Assembly (NCBI GenBank): GCA_034387635.1
Contig: JAOANU010000005.1
Location: 868,001-932,000, forward strand
Length of the DNA: 64,000 nt
Reading direction: 5' to 3'
From: Rhodosporidiobolus odoratus
Lineage: Eukaryota; Basidiomycota; Microbotryomycetes; Sporidiobolales; Sporidiobolaceae
Shown here: positions 42,925 through 52,968 of the stretch, piece after piece
Numbering within the stretch: the first letter of the stretch is position 1
Layout of the letters: each line of letters begins with the position of its first letter
Program-made: the position numbers and the translations under genes
The notes under the pieces: model-generated
Databases searched by the model: none
Told to the model about the DNA's origin: nothing
Seen by the model: only the letters and a program-made list of their open reading frames with translations

Positions 42925-43982
42925 ATGCTCGAACTGACGCTGAAACCCCTCGATCTAGCTCAGCTGGACAAACTGCAACAGCCAGACTACACCCGGCAAC
43001 TCGATACCCTTCTCCCCTCGATCAACCGACTCGTCGCTTCGCTCCCCACGACCTCGCCTTCAAACAAATCCTGGCATCCAAGGAAGCTCTACTATCCCAA
43101 GTCTTACCCAACTCAGACCTGGTCCACCGCTCGCGGCAGAGTTCCACCGGGTACCGCCGACACCGAACACTACAAGTGGCATGTTCGCCAATCCAAACTG
43201 GCCAGCCAACAGGGAACTTATGATCAGCTCAAGAAGGGCTTACTCGAGAATCACAGCTTGAACGAGAAAGAGTACATCGAGTCGTGCACCGAAGCAAAGC
43301 AGCTCAAGGTCGTCTTCCCAGGAGAACTCGAAGGTCCGTCTCTGTCCTTGCTTGCTTTCCAGCGACGGCGCCGCCTGACCCTTCCCCCATCGCAGTCTGG
43401 CAGACCAAGTGTACGCATTTGCAGCTCCCCTAGACAAGTACGCGAGCTTACTTCCGTTCCGCCTGTATAGACAACAACTCTCCCGCTTCGAACCGCGATT
43501 TCACCTTTGCCCTCCTCACGCGCGAGACCACCCCGTCGACCTCCACCACTGCCCCCGTGCCCACATCCGCAGACTCCGGCGCCATCGTCTCTCCCGGTTC
43601 AAGCCCACTCCGCTCCTTCGTCGTCGTCTCCATCCCGGTCAGCGCGCCCGTTGAGAAAGGATTCGTGAGAGGGAGGTATGTCAGCGTTGAGCATGTGCAG
43701 GAGACGGAAGAAGGTGGGACAGTGTGGACGTGCGTGCCTCTCCACTCCTGCCTCCTTCACGCCGTGGCAAACTAAACTTCCTCTGACCCTCTCGCTCGCG
43801 CAGAATGGCCGTCTCTTCCGACCCCGGTGGGTGGGTCCCGAGGCTGATCAGCGACTGGGTCCGTTTTCCCTGCACTGCGTAATCGCCCGTGTGCTCGAAC
43901 TGACCCGACTGGTGTGCAGGTCATGCCGGGCAAGATTAGCGAAGATGTTCCGTCGTTCCTGGAGTGGATGAAAGAGCCTTGA
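42925..43982 (+). CDS. DUF3074 (START-like) domain protein
   Basis: The function of this fungal family is unknown; its fold is of the START/SRPBCC lipid-binding type. Exon 1 begins MLELTLKPLDLAQLDKLQQP. It contains SWHPRKLYYPKSYPTQTWST and a helical stretch GTYDQLKKGLLENHSLNEKE ending in a conserved surface strand (AKQLKVVFPGELE). After introns come FTFALLTRETTP, SFVVVSIPVS, GFVRGRYVSVEHVQETEEGG, and the family hallmark MAVSSDPGGWVPRLISDW (about 43803-43858). A short final exon reads VMPGKISEDVPSFLEWMKEP. Introns lie near 43335-43395, 43430-43470, 43675-43680, 43730-43802 and 43858-43920. The length, about 250-270 residues, is normal for the family. The role is not known. Confidence 0.75.
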
Positions 43983-44122
43983 AGCTGTCTGTACTGGAGA
44001 GTCCTGAGCGACTTCTGTAGCACTCGCCCCTTCTCCTGTTGCTTGTCTGAATCTGCAAATGATCGTTGCCGCGCTCAACAGCAAACATCAGATGGAGAGA
44101 ACCCGTCTATTTCCGACTCTCG

Positions 44123-44933
44123 CTATGCCTTGTCGACCCGGATCTGCAATGGGTATTCCCGACCCAACACCTTGAACTGCACCTCAAACGTGAACTCTCC
44201 CAACCTCTTGACCCTACCCTTCTCGACTCCCTCCTGTTCCGCAAATGCTCCCTGTCCCGCTTCGAGGTGCACCTCGCGCTCTTTCAGCGCGGCGAGGACG
44301 TCGGCCGCAGAGACGGAACCGAAAAGGTCGGCAGAGGTGGGGGAGGTGGTGAGGCGGTTGAAGGGGAGGGGTTGATCGAGGAGAGTTAGGGAAGTGTAGA
44401 GGGTTTGTTCCGCTGAACGAGCCGCAGCTTGCGGGTCGTTGACCTGCGATGACCTCATCTTGATCAGACACGGTTTCGCTGCGACTGGTAAAGGAAAGAG
44501 GGACGCACCGCTCCACTCATCTCATCCAACACCCTCTGGGCTTTCCTCTCCGCCTCCTTAGCCCGCTGTCTCGCCAAAACAGCCTGCAGTCCTCCGGCCC
44601 GTTCAGCCTCTTTCCTCAACATCCTCTGCAATGGACTGACGGCCACGCCATGTCGGTCGACGTAGAGTGCTAGTCTGTTTGGCAAGAGGTGGTTTCGGGC
44701 AGTTCCAGGCGAGACGGGCAGACGTTGTCCTCGACGGCCGAGGGACGGAACGTCGGCGATGAGTTCGATTTCGATGAGCTTGTGAGCGTAGCGCTGCTCG
44801 TTCAATGTCGGTCAGCTAGCGAGAGAGACGAATTGCGAGAGTTGAGACGAACCTTTTGGGTTTGGCAGACGGCGCAGGCGGAGCGGGCGGGAGCGGCGCT
44901 ACTGAGTAGACGGCTAGAGGAGCTGACAAGCAT
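44123..44933 (-). CDS. Mitochondrial large-subunit ribosomal protein bL9m
   Basis: bL9m is a component of the mitochondrial ribosome. Exon 1 (from ATG 44933) encodes a Ser/Arg-rich, acid-free presequence, MLVSSSSRLLSSAAPARSAC, typical of matrix targeting. Exon 2 carries the bL9 N-domain: LIEIELIADVPSLGRRGQRL, PVSPGTARNHLLPNRLALYV, then a long charged connecting helix (LRKEAERAGGLQAVLARQRA, KEAERKAQRVLDE). Exon 3 has the C-domain: LFGSVSAADVLAALKEREVH and KGRVKRLGEFTFEVQFKVLG. Introns lie near 44815-44855 and 44460-44510. The stop is TAG at 44123. The fit to bL9 over both domains is clear. Confidence 0.88.
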
Positions 44934-45074
44934 ACTGTGCGCGACCTCTACAATGCTAGACGAGGGAAAGAAGCCGTGCCAGAGTTGTTCGTTTCAAACC
45001 ACTTTCCGACTTGATCGCTGCATACAGCCCGATCAAGGCCTCTGTCATGGACTTCTGGAGCACGAGCACGAACA
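44934..45074. promoter_or_regulatory. Divergent promoter, bL9m / MYND pseudogene
   Basis: 141 bp lie between the bL9m start and the original start of the decayed MYND gene. No named motif is visible. Confidence 0.4.
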
Positions 45075-46177
45075 ATGTCGACACTGTCAACCGCGGTGCC
45101 GTCTGTCGAGAGCTGGCGTCGTCACGATGCCCGCCGTGTTATGCTGAGGGAGTCGAGCTGTATTTCTGCGAAGCGGAGCACCAGAAGCTGGGTCGTCCTA
45201 TCTCCCACCACCTCATCTCGCTGCTCCCGCGCCCTGCAGCACGCTGACGGTGGCGCTGACCTCGCACCCTTCCTTCCCTTTTTTTTTTTCCCCTTCCTTC
45301 CCTTTTCCCTCTCCCGCGGACCCTCCATCCGGCCCTTCGCCTATCGACATCTCGCATAACAGGTCTGGCCAGTCCACAAACGCCTCTGCGGCGCCAAAAG
45401 ACCAAGAGCTGCAACCTCATCCGACAGCCTCCGCTGACCCAGGAAGAAGTTGACATCGCAAAAGCGACCTTGGATGTCAGTGGGCTGTGGGATTCGGCAT
45501 TGATCTGGGGCAGGGAGAACAATACGCCTGTGACGCTGCGGCAGAATCCGGCGGGGGGTTCTGATCTGCAGCTAGATGTGAGTTGGACGTTCTTCCATGC
45601 TGCCAACGTGCTCCTTCCCTTCCTTTCCTTTCCGTTGACCAGATACTATGTCGTCTATATGCTCTCTGTCCTCTTTTCCTCGCTCTTCGAGCTCCGTCAA
45701 TGATACATGACTCTGACGCATGGAACTTTGTACTGCCCACACCAGACCTTTGCAGCTCTTCTGTGTGCGGTACCGAACAATGGCGCCTGCCCCAGACCGT
45801 CATCTGCTCCCGCTATCAGGTCATGAGAGTAGTGCGGTACTATCGATGTCAAAACCTGACCGGCACTCGCGTACTCGACCCCTTCCCCCTCCCCCGACTA
45901 TGAAGCCTCCATCGGCGGTGCCAGCAACGAAGAAATCGGCCTTGACCAACCGTTGTATGCCGCGCTTGTCCATCGCGCTCTGTGCTTCTATGCAACAGTG
46001 CAGAAGAAACGGGAAGAGGTCAAGGACGACAAGGTGTTTTCGAAATGGTTTGAAGAGGCTTGTAAGGTTTAGGTGTTGAGGATGCAGGAGTTTGTGTGGG
46101 TGAATGGGGAACCGAAGTTTGTGGCTGCTATCGCCAAGGCGGCGTCGAGTGTGTATGATATCATTGTGGGCAAGTGA
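45075..46177 (+). pseudogene. Decayed MYND zinc-finger gene (paralog of the gene at 47478)
   Basis: Compared with the intact copy at 47478, this gene keeps its outline but is broken in at least four places. First, near 45097 about four bases are missing after MSTLSTAVP, which removes the first zinc cysteine pair and shifts the frame into VCRELASSRCPPCYAEGVEL. Second, after VWPVHKRLCGAK (about 45395) two extra bases shift the frame before SCNLIRQPPLTQEEVDIAKA. Third, in a C-rich run near 45893 a one-base shift separates VVRYYRCQNLTGTRVLDPF from PDYEASIGGASNEEIGLDQP. Fourth, an in-frame TAG follows FEEACKV near 46069, while the homologous sequence goes on to VYDIIVGK and TGA at 46175-46177. No GT-AG intron of plausible size removes these lesions. 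The first shift could be bypassed by the upstream ATG at 45049, but the others remain. Confidence 0.8.
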
Positions 46178-47477
46178 GCAGGTCTCCTAGCTTGGAACAG
46201 CTATAACACGCGGCGCTTGCTGGACTTCCCGACTGGACGCGTCCTTGCTTCGGTTCGCCCGCTTCCGGTGAGCGCTACCAACGCATGTGGCTGGTCAGGA
46301 CAAGAACCGCTCGAGGGTGGTGGCTTGCACACCACAGTTTTTTCCTCACTGCGAATAGGAGTGATTTGGAAGCCTAACTTCCACCGGGAATTCGACAGAC
46401 CTCAGCAATTCCTCTTGCTAGACGTTTCCTTCTGTTTCTGGAAGCGGACAGAGACAGAGCGTGATCAGGTTACAGTGACCGACTTCCTTTCTGATCTCTC
46501 CAGCATCCTTTTTCCCTCCTCATTGTCTCCGCAGCTGAATCGTAGGAGTCTGGCAGCCTTTCTCACGATATATCACAGTACTGCTCCAGCTAGCTATATG
46601 CGTCTACTTGAGAAGCGAGGAGTCGGAATTGTTGAGAAGGTCAGCCGTACGGGAGAAAGCATACTGCCGGATGGGCAAGCATCTAGAAAGTGTGTGTACT
46701 GCATCTTCAGCACGTAATTACGGAGATGCGCCCGTCGGCTGAAGCTGGGTAACATCAGAGCTGACTGGCCTTGTGAACGGATAGAGAGGAGATACAAATC
46801 GCCAGTCGAGCTTGCAGTACAAGGCATACAAGCCAAGGGTGGCAGTTGAGCGGACAATTGGGAATCGTCAAGGAGAGATCGTTTGTACGTATGCGGCTGA
46901 AATTAGTACCGGGAGTTGCGGCAGTACTGGCGGAACATGTAAACCGGAGAAAAACGCTGTGAGGGCTGCCAGCTTGCGACGTCCACCCCGGCGCCGCTAA
47001 CCTCGCAGAGAGAGTACACACACCTGCGTGACCGCTGCGAGCTGCCCGCAGACTTCGAAGAACATGAAGACTCGATGGCTAACGACAAGATAGGCCGGCG
47101 AGTGATTTGTGACGGCGATGAGCGATTCGCACACCCTCCCCGGCGGTTTGGCAGCGACGTGAATGTAGCTGGCCGGTGTTTGCTGGCTGCCGGCTTGGCG
47201 CTGCTGCGACCAGCGTGCCAGAATTCGCGGTAGAGTCGAAAAGTGATGAAGATTGCTTCGAGTCCTGTAACTTTCCGACACGCCTAGAGCGAGGGACTGA
47301 CGCGGGCCGCCGGTTCAGTAGGTCGGTAGGCGACTGTGAATGCTCACCTCATGCTCCCAGATGTCCGACGAGCATGGCGCAGAAGGCGAACGTAACCTCT
47401 TCTCTCCTCCGATCATCCTACTGTACCACGCCGCGGTCACGAAGCGCCAATAGTCCACAGACCAACGCTAGAAGAAG
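46178..47477. other. Spacer between MYND pseudogene and intact paralog
   Basis: About 1.3 kb lie here. The longest frame, 46217-46717 plus (166 codons), lacks the third-position pattern of real genes and any motif. The last part must contain the promoter of the MYND gene at 47478. I found no convincing transposon ends or RNA gene. Confidence 0.4.
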
Positions 47478-48488
47478 ATGTCAACAGCCTCCAGCGCGCC
47501 CTGTGTCGTCTGCAACAAGCCGGCGACTTCTCGCTGTTCCCAGTGTTCCTCAGCGGGCGTCGACCTGTTCTTTTGCTCAACTGAGCACCAAAGAGCGGTG
47601 CGCATCTCTGCATCCTCTCACCGGATATCTGCTGACCCCCACGTCTCAACGAGCAGGCCTGGTCAGTCCACAAACAAGTCTGCGGGCACAAATCGCAGGG
47701 TTGCAACCCTTTTATACACCCTCCTCTGACTGAAGCCGAGGCGAATGAGGCCAAGGAGACGTTGTACAAGGTCGGAATGCCAATGGGAGAGCTCCTGGGC
47801 GGTATGGGACCCGTCAAGCTCTGGGATGGGCTGAAATCGGCAGGGGTGCGGGAGGAGCAAGTCAATGTGCGTGCCCAGAATCATCTTCCTGTGCTCTCCT
47901 GCCGTCCTATCGTGGTCTGACTCGTACGAATTTCGTGCGACGCATCCTAGAGACAAGCGGAATGTCACTGAGATCGGCGATGCTGACTTCGAGCTACCCT
48001 GGCTTCCTATTCTTTCTTTCTCCTCGGTCTCGCAGAGCGTTCTCAACGGCCTCACCCTTCCCCGCCACCAATGGCGCGTCCTACCCAACGTCTTCGTCTC
48101 CTGCCAACAACTCATCCGCACAGTCCGATACTACCGCGTCCAAAATTCAACCCTAACCCCCTTCTTCGACCCGTTCTCTCTCCTCGCCGATTTCGAAACC
48201 GGTTTCGGTCAATCGGCGTCGATGGAGAAGAAGCTGGTGACTATGACGGAACCGTGGTACGGACCTTTGTGTCATCGCGTCGTGTGCTTTTTTGCCGCCT
48301 TGCAGAAGAAACACAACGAGATGGGGAATGGACCGGCGTTCGAGAGGTATCGGGATGTTGCGTTGACGGAGTGGCAGGCGGGTCTCAAGGCGTTCATGCG
48401 CAAGGAAGACGCGAGGTTGGTCAAGTTTGTCGGGTATGCGACCGACAGCTCGATGGATGCCATCAAGGGGACGCTGCCCGGATTTTAG
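47478..48488 (+). CDS. MYND-type zinc-finger protein
   Basis: This is a short protein with an N-terminal MYND finger, a protein-interaction zinc domain. The pattern is MSTASSAPCVVCNKPATSRC SQC..., then GVDLFFCSTEHQ and, after an intron (near 47598-47656), AWSVHKQVCGHKSQGCNPF. It provides the CxxC, CxxC, CxxxH-like and HxxxC ligands. The C-terminal part is helical and has no known domain: LTEAEANEAKETLYKVGMPM, an intron near 47866-48036, HQWRVLPNVFVSCQQLIRTV, RYYRVQNSTLTPFFDPF, LCHRVVCFFAALQKKHNEMG, and a closing AIKGTLPGF. This architecture is common in multicopy families of red yeasts and other basidiomycetes. The role is unknown, but the finger is intact, unlike the neighbouring copy. Confidence 0.8.
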
Positions 48489-48664
48489 CCCAACCATCTA
48501 TGCCAAACGACGACACCTCGTACAAAGTCCACTGCAGCTTAGCAAACCGCATCGTAGCAACCACAGACACTGCAACTAAATCCGACTCATATTCTCGAGC
48601 ACCGTACCCGCAACGACACATGTTGAAAACTGCATTGCTTCTTTCACTCCTATGCGTACACGAT

Positions 48665-50211
48665 TCAAGCCGCCGCAGGTACCGGTGCTGCCGGAGCTGG
48701 TACGGCAATGTTGGCGCCCGTGCGTTGCTCGTACCCGAACTTGCCCTCGTAGTGAAGCTCGTTGACGTCGAAGTTGCCGATCTGCGGTGCACGCGCAGAG
48801 TCAGTATGACAGGCCAATGGAACTGCCTCGAATCGCTTTCCAAGTGCTATAAGAGAACAAGAGATTGAGAGGCGAAGACACTGAAACGCACAAAGTCCCA
48901 AGCCCCCTTGTCCTTGGGGAAGTGGAATATGTTGATCGTGTTACCAGAGAAGGCATCACGGTGACCGGCAGCATAGATGGAGCGCTTGCCCAGTTCGATA
49001 GCTTCTTCCGGCTGATCGTCCAGAGGAATGGGCGAAGGTCAATGACGGAACAGGGCAGGGGAGAGGAGGAACAACCCACAGTCAAATCCCACTTCCATCC
49101 TTGATCGAGAACACCGTAGGCGAATGTCGAACCGGAACCAACAGAGAAGAGGTCACCCTTCAACCGAGAGCCTGCATAGAAGCATGATGAGTGGGGGCAT
49201 CCAGCGGGTCTGAATGTAGGAAGGGTTCGGCTTACCATCAGAGTCGACGTAAAAGATGTTTCCGCCCTGTTTGTATGTGAACCAGCCAGGAAAAGCCGAG
49301 TTAGCAATGGTGAGGAACGGACCCGGGGGTAACATGGAAGGCCCGAGGGGGAATAGCCTGATTACGCGAGAAGATCCAACGCACCGTCTTGTCATACCCG
49401 CAAATCATCGTTCCCATCGAGAGACCCATTCCTTTGTAGCTGTACACGAGATTGCTCAGGTACTTGCTTGCTGCCGCCACCGAGATGCGCTCGTGGTTTC
49501 GCAACTCATGCAGGCGACATTGAATACCGAGGTAGGTTTCCCAGTACTGGCAGTCGGCTGCGCAAGGACGGATAATAAGATGGCCCTGAGCCTGTGTCCA
49601 AGGTGGGTGGGGAAAACCCAGAAGGGACTACGTACCAGCACCACCGGCCATAGTCCCCAACAAGTACGGGTTGATCTCGATAACCTTTTTGACAGTCCCG
49701 GACGCTGTGGGGTAGCGGTGCATGAGCGAAACGGCGTTTGTCGAGTTGGAAAGGGAGACGGAACGTACCGATGTAACTTCCCGCCGTTGCCCTGGAGTCG
49801 ACAGCTACGACGATACCTCCCTCGTACTTGAAGGCGAGGGTGGTGGTACCGTGTTTGATCTTGATGCGGCAGTCGGGGTCGGAAGCATCGTCGGTGTGGA
49901 GCTGGAGAAAGGAGGTAGGCTGTCGTCGACATGGCGGAGGGCGTCAGCTCAGCAGATCAGTAACGATGGGGAAGGAGAGCTTACGTCTACGGTGGAGGGC
50001 ATGGCGAACTCTGGCATGGGGCAGCGTTCAATGCCGCGCCCCATCGGGAGTGCGTAACCATACTCGTCGTCGGCTCCTGCGAAGCGAGCTCCGGACCCAG
50101 ATGCGACGGGGCCTTTTGAGAAGCGTTGTACGAGCTTGTCCTGTGTATGCAAGACGGGATGAGTGGGTGCAACTAGCGAGTTGATGAGGGTAGAGGGAGG
50201 TGATGTACCAT
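48665..50211 (-). CDS. PRE2: Proteasome subunit beta5 (chymotrypsin-like)
   Basis: This is the catalytic beta5 subunit of the 20S proteasome. The propeptide begins at ATG 50211, the last codon of exon 1, then reads [20 protein letters not shown] and [20 protein letters not shown]. Processing should occur at [13 protein letters not shown], which exposes the catalytic threonine; [20 protein letters not shown] holds the conserved Asp and Lys-region residues. Further segments are [119 protein letters not shown] and [17 protein letters not shown]. The C-terminus [11 protein letters not shown] with an Ala/Pro tail ends at TGA 48665. At least seven introns are present. The assignment is secure. Confidence 0.95.
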
Positions 50212-51199
50212 GTTGATCTCGCGTTGCGGCACTTTGGTAAGGGTGACAGGCGGGTGTTCGTCGGAGTGCTTCTTGTTCGGGGGTGGATATAACAGCACGA
50301 GCTATTGTGAGAAGGAAGTCGAGAGTGATGCGGCGCTGACGAACGACGAACCGCTTCCACCTCGAAGCAACTCTACCTCTGCCCGTACGCTAAACCGCTA
50401 CACTGAGTACTCGCTGCGCACCAGACCAGGTCACCGCCTGCGTCGTCCGCCCGTTCTTGTTCTTCCCCTTCTCTCGCCGCCTTCTGCCTTCTCCGCCGCC
50501 TCGACTTCGCTCACAGTCCACTGACCGCATCCGACCTTCAGACGACTAGCTTACCCCCCCTGCAGGATCGTCAATTTGACCCTGCAGGCGCCATCGCTGC
50601 CGCGTCCCACCAAGCTGCAAGCAACTTCACACGGCCTGCGAAATGAGACTTGGACTACTACGTCTTCTCGCGCCTCGCCATCAAGGCGTTCCCCAGCTCA
50701 AACCCAGGCTTACTGTGCGATCGAGCCAGGCCATCGAGGGCAACCTCAACGCGTCCTCGACCGTACGGCCGGGGTTGTTTTGTTTCTCGCTCCGATTCGC
50801 TTTCCCGGCCAGCTTGATCTCCTACCGGTACACGATGGCCGCCGCTGGTCAGTGCGCAAGTTCAAGGACGACTTGAGCTGTCGCTCGCATATCCGCCGTT
50901 TCGAGACCCGACGGAGGGTTTGCTTTTCGACCAGTCGCAAAACTTGTTTACTCAATTACTCGGTCGTTGCTCTCTCGACTCATCTATCTCTCGATGGACC
51001 ACAGGCGATCGGTTCAGTACAGACAGTTGAACGACTCTCGCGAGGGTACTTTAGAGGCGGTCCGCCCCTTCATTTCCTCTTCCTTACTCTCTTCGCTCCT
51101 CGCTACATCACTCGACCTCGTCTCGAGCCTCAAGACTCAACCTTACTTACCTCAGTCACTCGTTCAACTCTCACACCTTCCCTCCTCGTTTCAGCAAAC
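50212..51199. promoter_or_regulatory. Divergent intergenic region, PRE2 / CPL1-like gene
   Basis: Almost 1 kb lies between the two starts, longer than most promoters in this window. Proteasome genes are usually driven from the first 200 bp. The rest may hold a long, regulated promoter or leader for the secreted protein; CT-rich tracts lie at 50455-50490 and 51060-51190. A plus frame runs through from 50576 but starts without ATG and is not supported as coding before 51200. Confidence 0.45.
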
Positions 51200-52536
51200 A
51201 TGCGCACCACTCTCATCGCCGCTTCCTTCGCTTCCCTCGCCGGTCTCGCCGCCGCTCAGTCCGGCTACGGTCGATTTGGCTGCACTGCTGTAGGGGCAGA
51301 CAACACGTTCTCTGCCGGTGAGCTTTTCTTCACTTGCTATCTTTTCACTTCTTGCACTTCCATTCCTTCCATCGCTACGAGACCCGCTCACGCCCGCCTC
51401 CCCTCCCCGCCAACCGCAGACCAATCCCTCTGTGCCGACGATGCGCTCGTCAACCCCGGCAATGGCGACGCCACTTCGACCACTCAGGGTGACCACCCTA
51501 ACCCGACCAACTCGGTTTGCACTATGGAGACGACCACAGGTGCCTACTTCTGCGGTATCGCTGGAGCAGCCTGCACCACCAACGACAACTGTGCGCTTCT
51601 CTCTCACTTCCCAGGGCGCGAGGGCAACGCTCATGGTCCCTCCTTTTGCAGGCGACAACGGTCAGTGTATTTTTGGCGTATGCAAAGGCGGCTTCACTGA
51701 GCACTGCAGCGGCACCGATGCGTGCGTGCTACTTCTATTTCCAGCACCTTCTCGTCTGCTACACGGTCACTTACCTCTGCTCGCTGTTGCTCCTGGTCTT
51801 CACAGGAACTGCCTCGGCTTCCTCTACTGCACCGACGTTTCCGGTGGAGTGACCACCGAGAACACCTGCGGTGGCCTCGGCTCGTACTGCCAAGATTTGA
51901 CGCAAGGCGACCAGAGCCTCTCGGCCATGGACAACTACCAGATCTTCAATCAGTTCTGCGCCAGCGGTTACTGCAACTACGGCACGGCCCTGTGTGACAT
52001 CCACGCCACCGTCGGGATGGACTGCTCGTCAGACCCTGACTTCCAGTGCGGTACCGACCTTACCTGCGACCAGAGCTCGTACACTTGCGTCGCTGCGCCC
52101 GTCGCTTCTGGCTATGCCAGAGCGCGCAGGAACGCCGATCTCACCCGTCGCAGCCTCTGCCCGGCTAGCACTTCGGCTTGCAAGGTCGAGGGATCTCTCA
52201 CTGGCTTCGAGTGTATCGACGTTCAGGTGCGTTCCCACTTTTGCGTGACATCGCTTGCCCTTCTCCGGGATCGACCTTCTCAACTGACCCTGATCCTCCT
52301 TCGCAGACCAATCTCGAGCAGTGCGGTGGCTGCGCTTCAGCCGGCGGTGTCGACTGCACTGCCATGGAGGGCGTTAGCGGTGTTGGCTGCGTTGCCGGCG
52401 TTTGTACGTCAGGTTCCATTTCCCTTCTGTGCATCTGAAGCTGACCTCTTCAACCCTTTTCTACTTTCTAGGCGAGATCTGGTCCTGCGCTGAGGGCTAC
52501 ACCTGGGACTCGGAGAAGGAGTCTTGCCTCGCCTGA
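51200..52536 (+). CDS. Secreted cysteine-rich protein with CPL1-like C-terminal domain
   Basis: A signal peptide (MRTTLIAASFASLAGLAAAQ) is followed by a chain rich in cysteines. Segments include SGYGRFGCTAVGADNTFSA, DQSLCADDALVNPGNGDA, GAYFCGIAGAACTTNDN, DNGQCIFGVCKGGFTEHCSG, LGFLYCTDVSGGV, FCASGYCNYGTALCDI and CSSDPDFQCGTDLTCDQSSY. A dibasic-rich stretch RARRNADLTRR could be a Kex2 site before the last domain. That domain (SLCPASTSACKVEGSLTGFE, LEQCGGCASAGGVDCTAMEG, CVAGVCEIWSCAEGYTWDSE) matches the CPL1-like domain of basidiomycete secreted proteins such as Cryptococcus Cpl1 and the mushroom priA type. About five short introns interrupt it. The protein should be extracellular or wall-bound. 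Its role in this fungus is unknown. Confidence 0.85.
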
Positions 52537-52968
52537 ACCCCTTGACTGCCTTGCACACCTGGCCCTTCCACAGACCCTCTCTTCCATCTCGTCCCCTCCC
52601 TTGATCATACCCGATACTCCACCGGTGGCTGCCAACCCTTCCTTCGTGTAAAAGTCTTCTGATCTTCGCTTTTCTGTTCTGTCTTAGATAGACACCTTCC
52701 CTCGCGTGGTCTGGCTGCAAAGCGCCTTTTCTCGTCACCTTGTTCCGTCCCATCTCGGAGTATCTAACAGCCAGACTGACGTGAAGACGGGTGCGGCGGT
52801 TCAGAAAGTTCCCTTTGGCTGCTGACGAACGAGGTCAACTATATTGATATCTCGAAACCCCAACCGCCTTGGTTAGACCCCTTTCCTTCCCGTTTTGACC
52901 TCCTCTCCTTCCCCTACGTCTCTACAACATCTTCTCCGCCTCCTCGAGACCTACAGAGCACCACAATC
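52537..52968. promoter_or_regulatory. Spacer between CPL1-like gene and CUE-like gene
   Basis: This stretch holds the 3' UTR of the secreted protein and the promoter of the next gene on the same strand. An A/T-rich patch lies at about 52835-52855 (tatattgatatc), about 120 bp before the next ATG. Nothing else is recognised. Confidence 0.4.

Noticed and set aside
45839..45905. Rescue of the MYND pseudogene by an intron from a GT near 45871 to the AG near 45905
   Set aside because: It would be about 35 nt, would remove conserved residues, and would leave the other frameshift and the TAG unexplained.
46217..46717. 166-codon plus frame after the MYND pseudogene
   Set aside because: It has no motif, an atypical codon pattern, and no homology visible to the MYND copies.
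50576..51700. A 374-codon plus frame starting upstream of the CPL1-like gene
   Set aside because: It begins with a non-ATG codon and runs through the promoter. The signal peptide starts at ATG 51200, and the frame then crosses introns.
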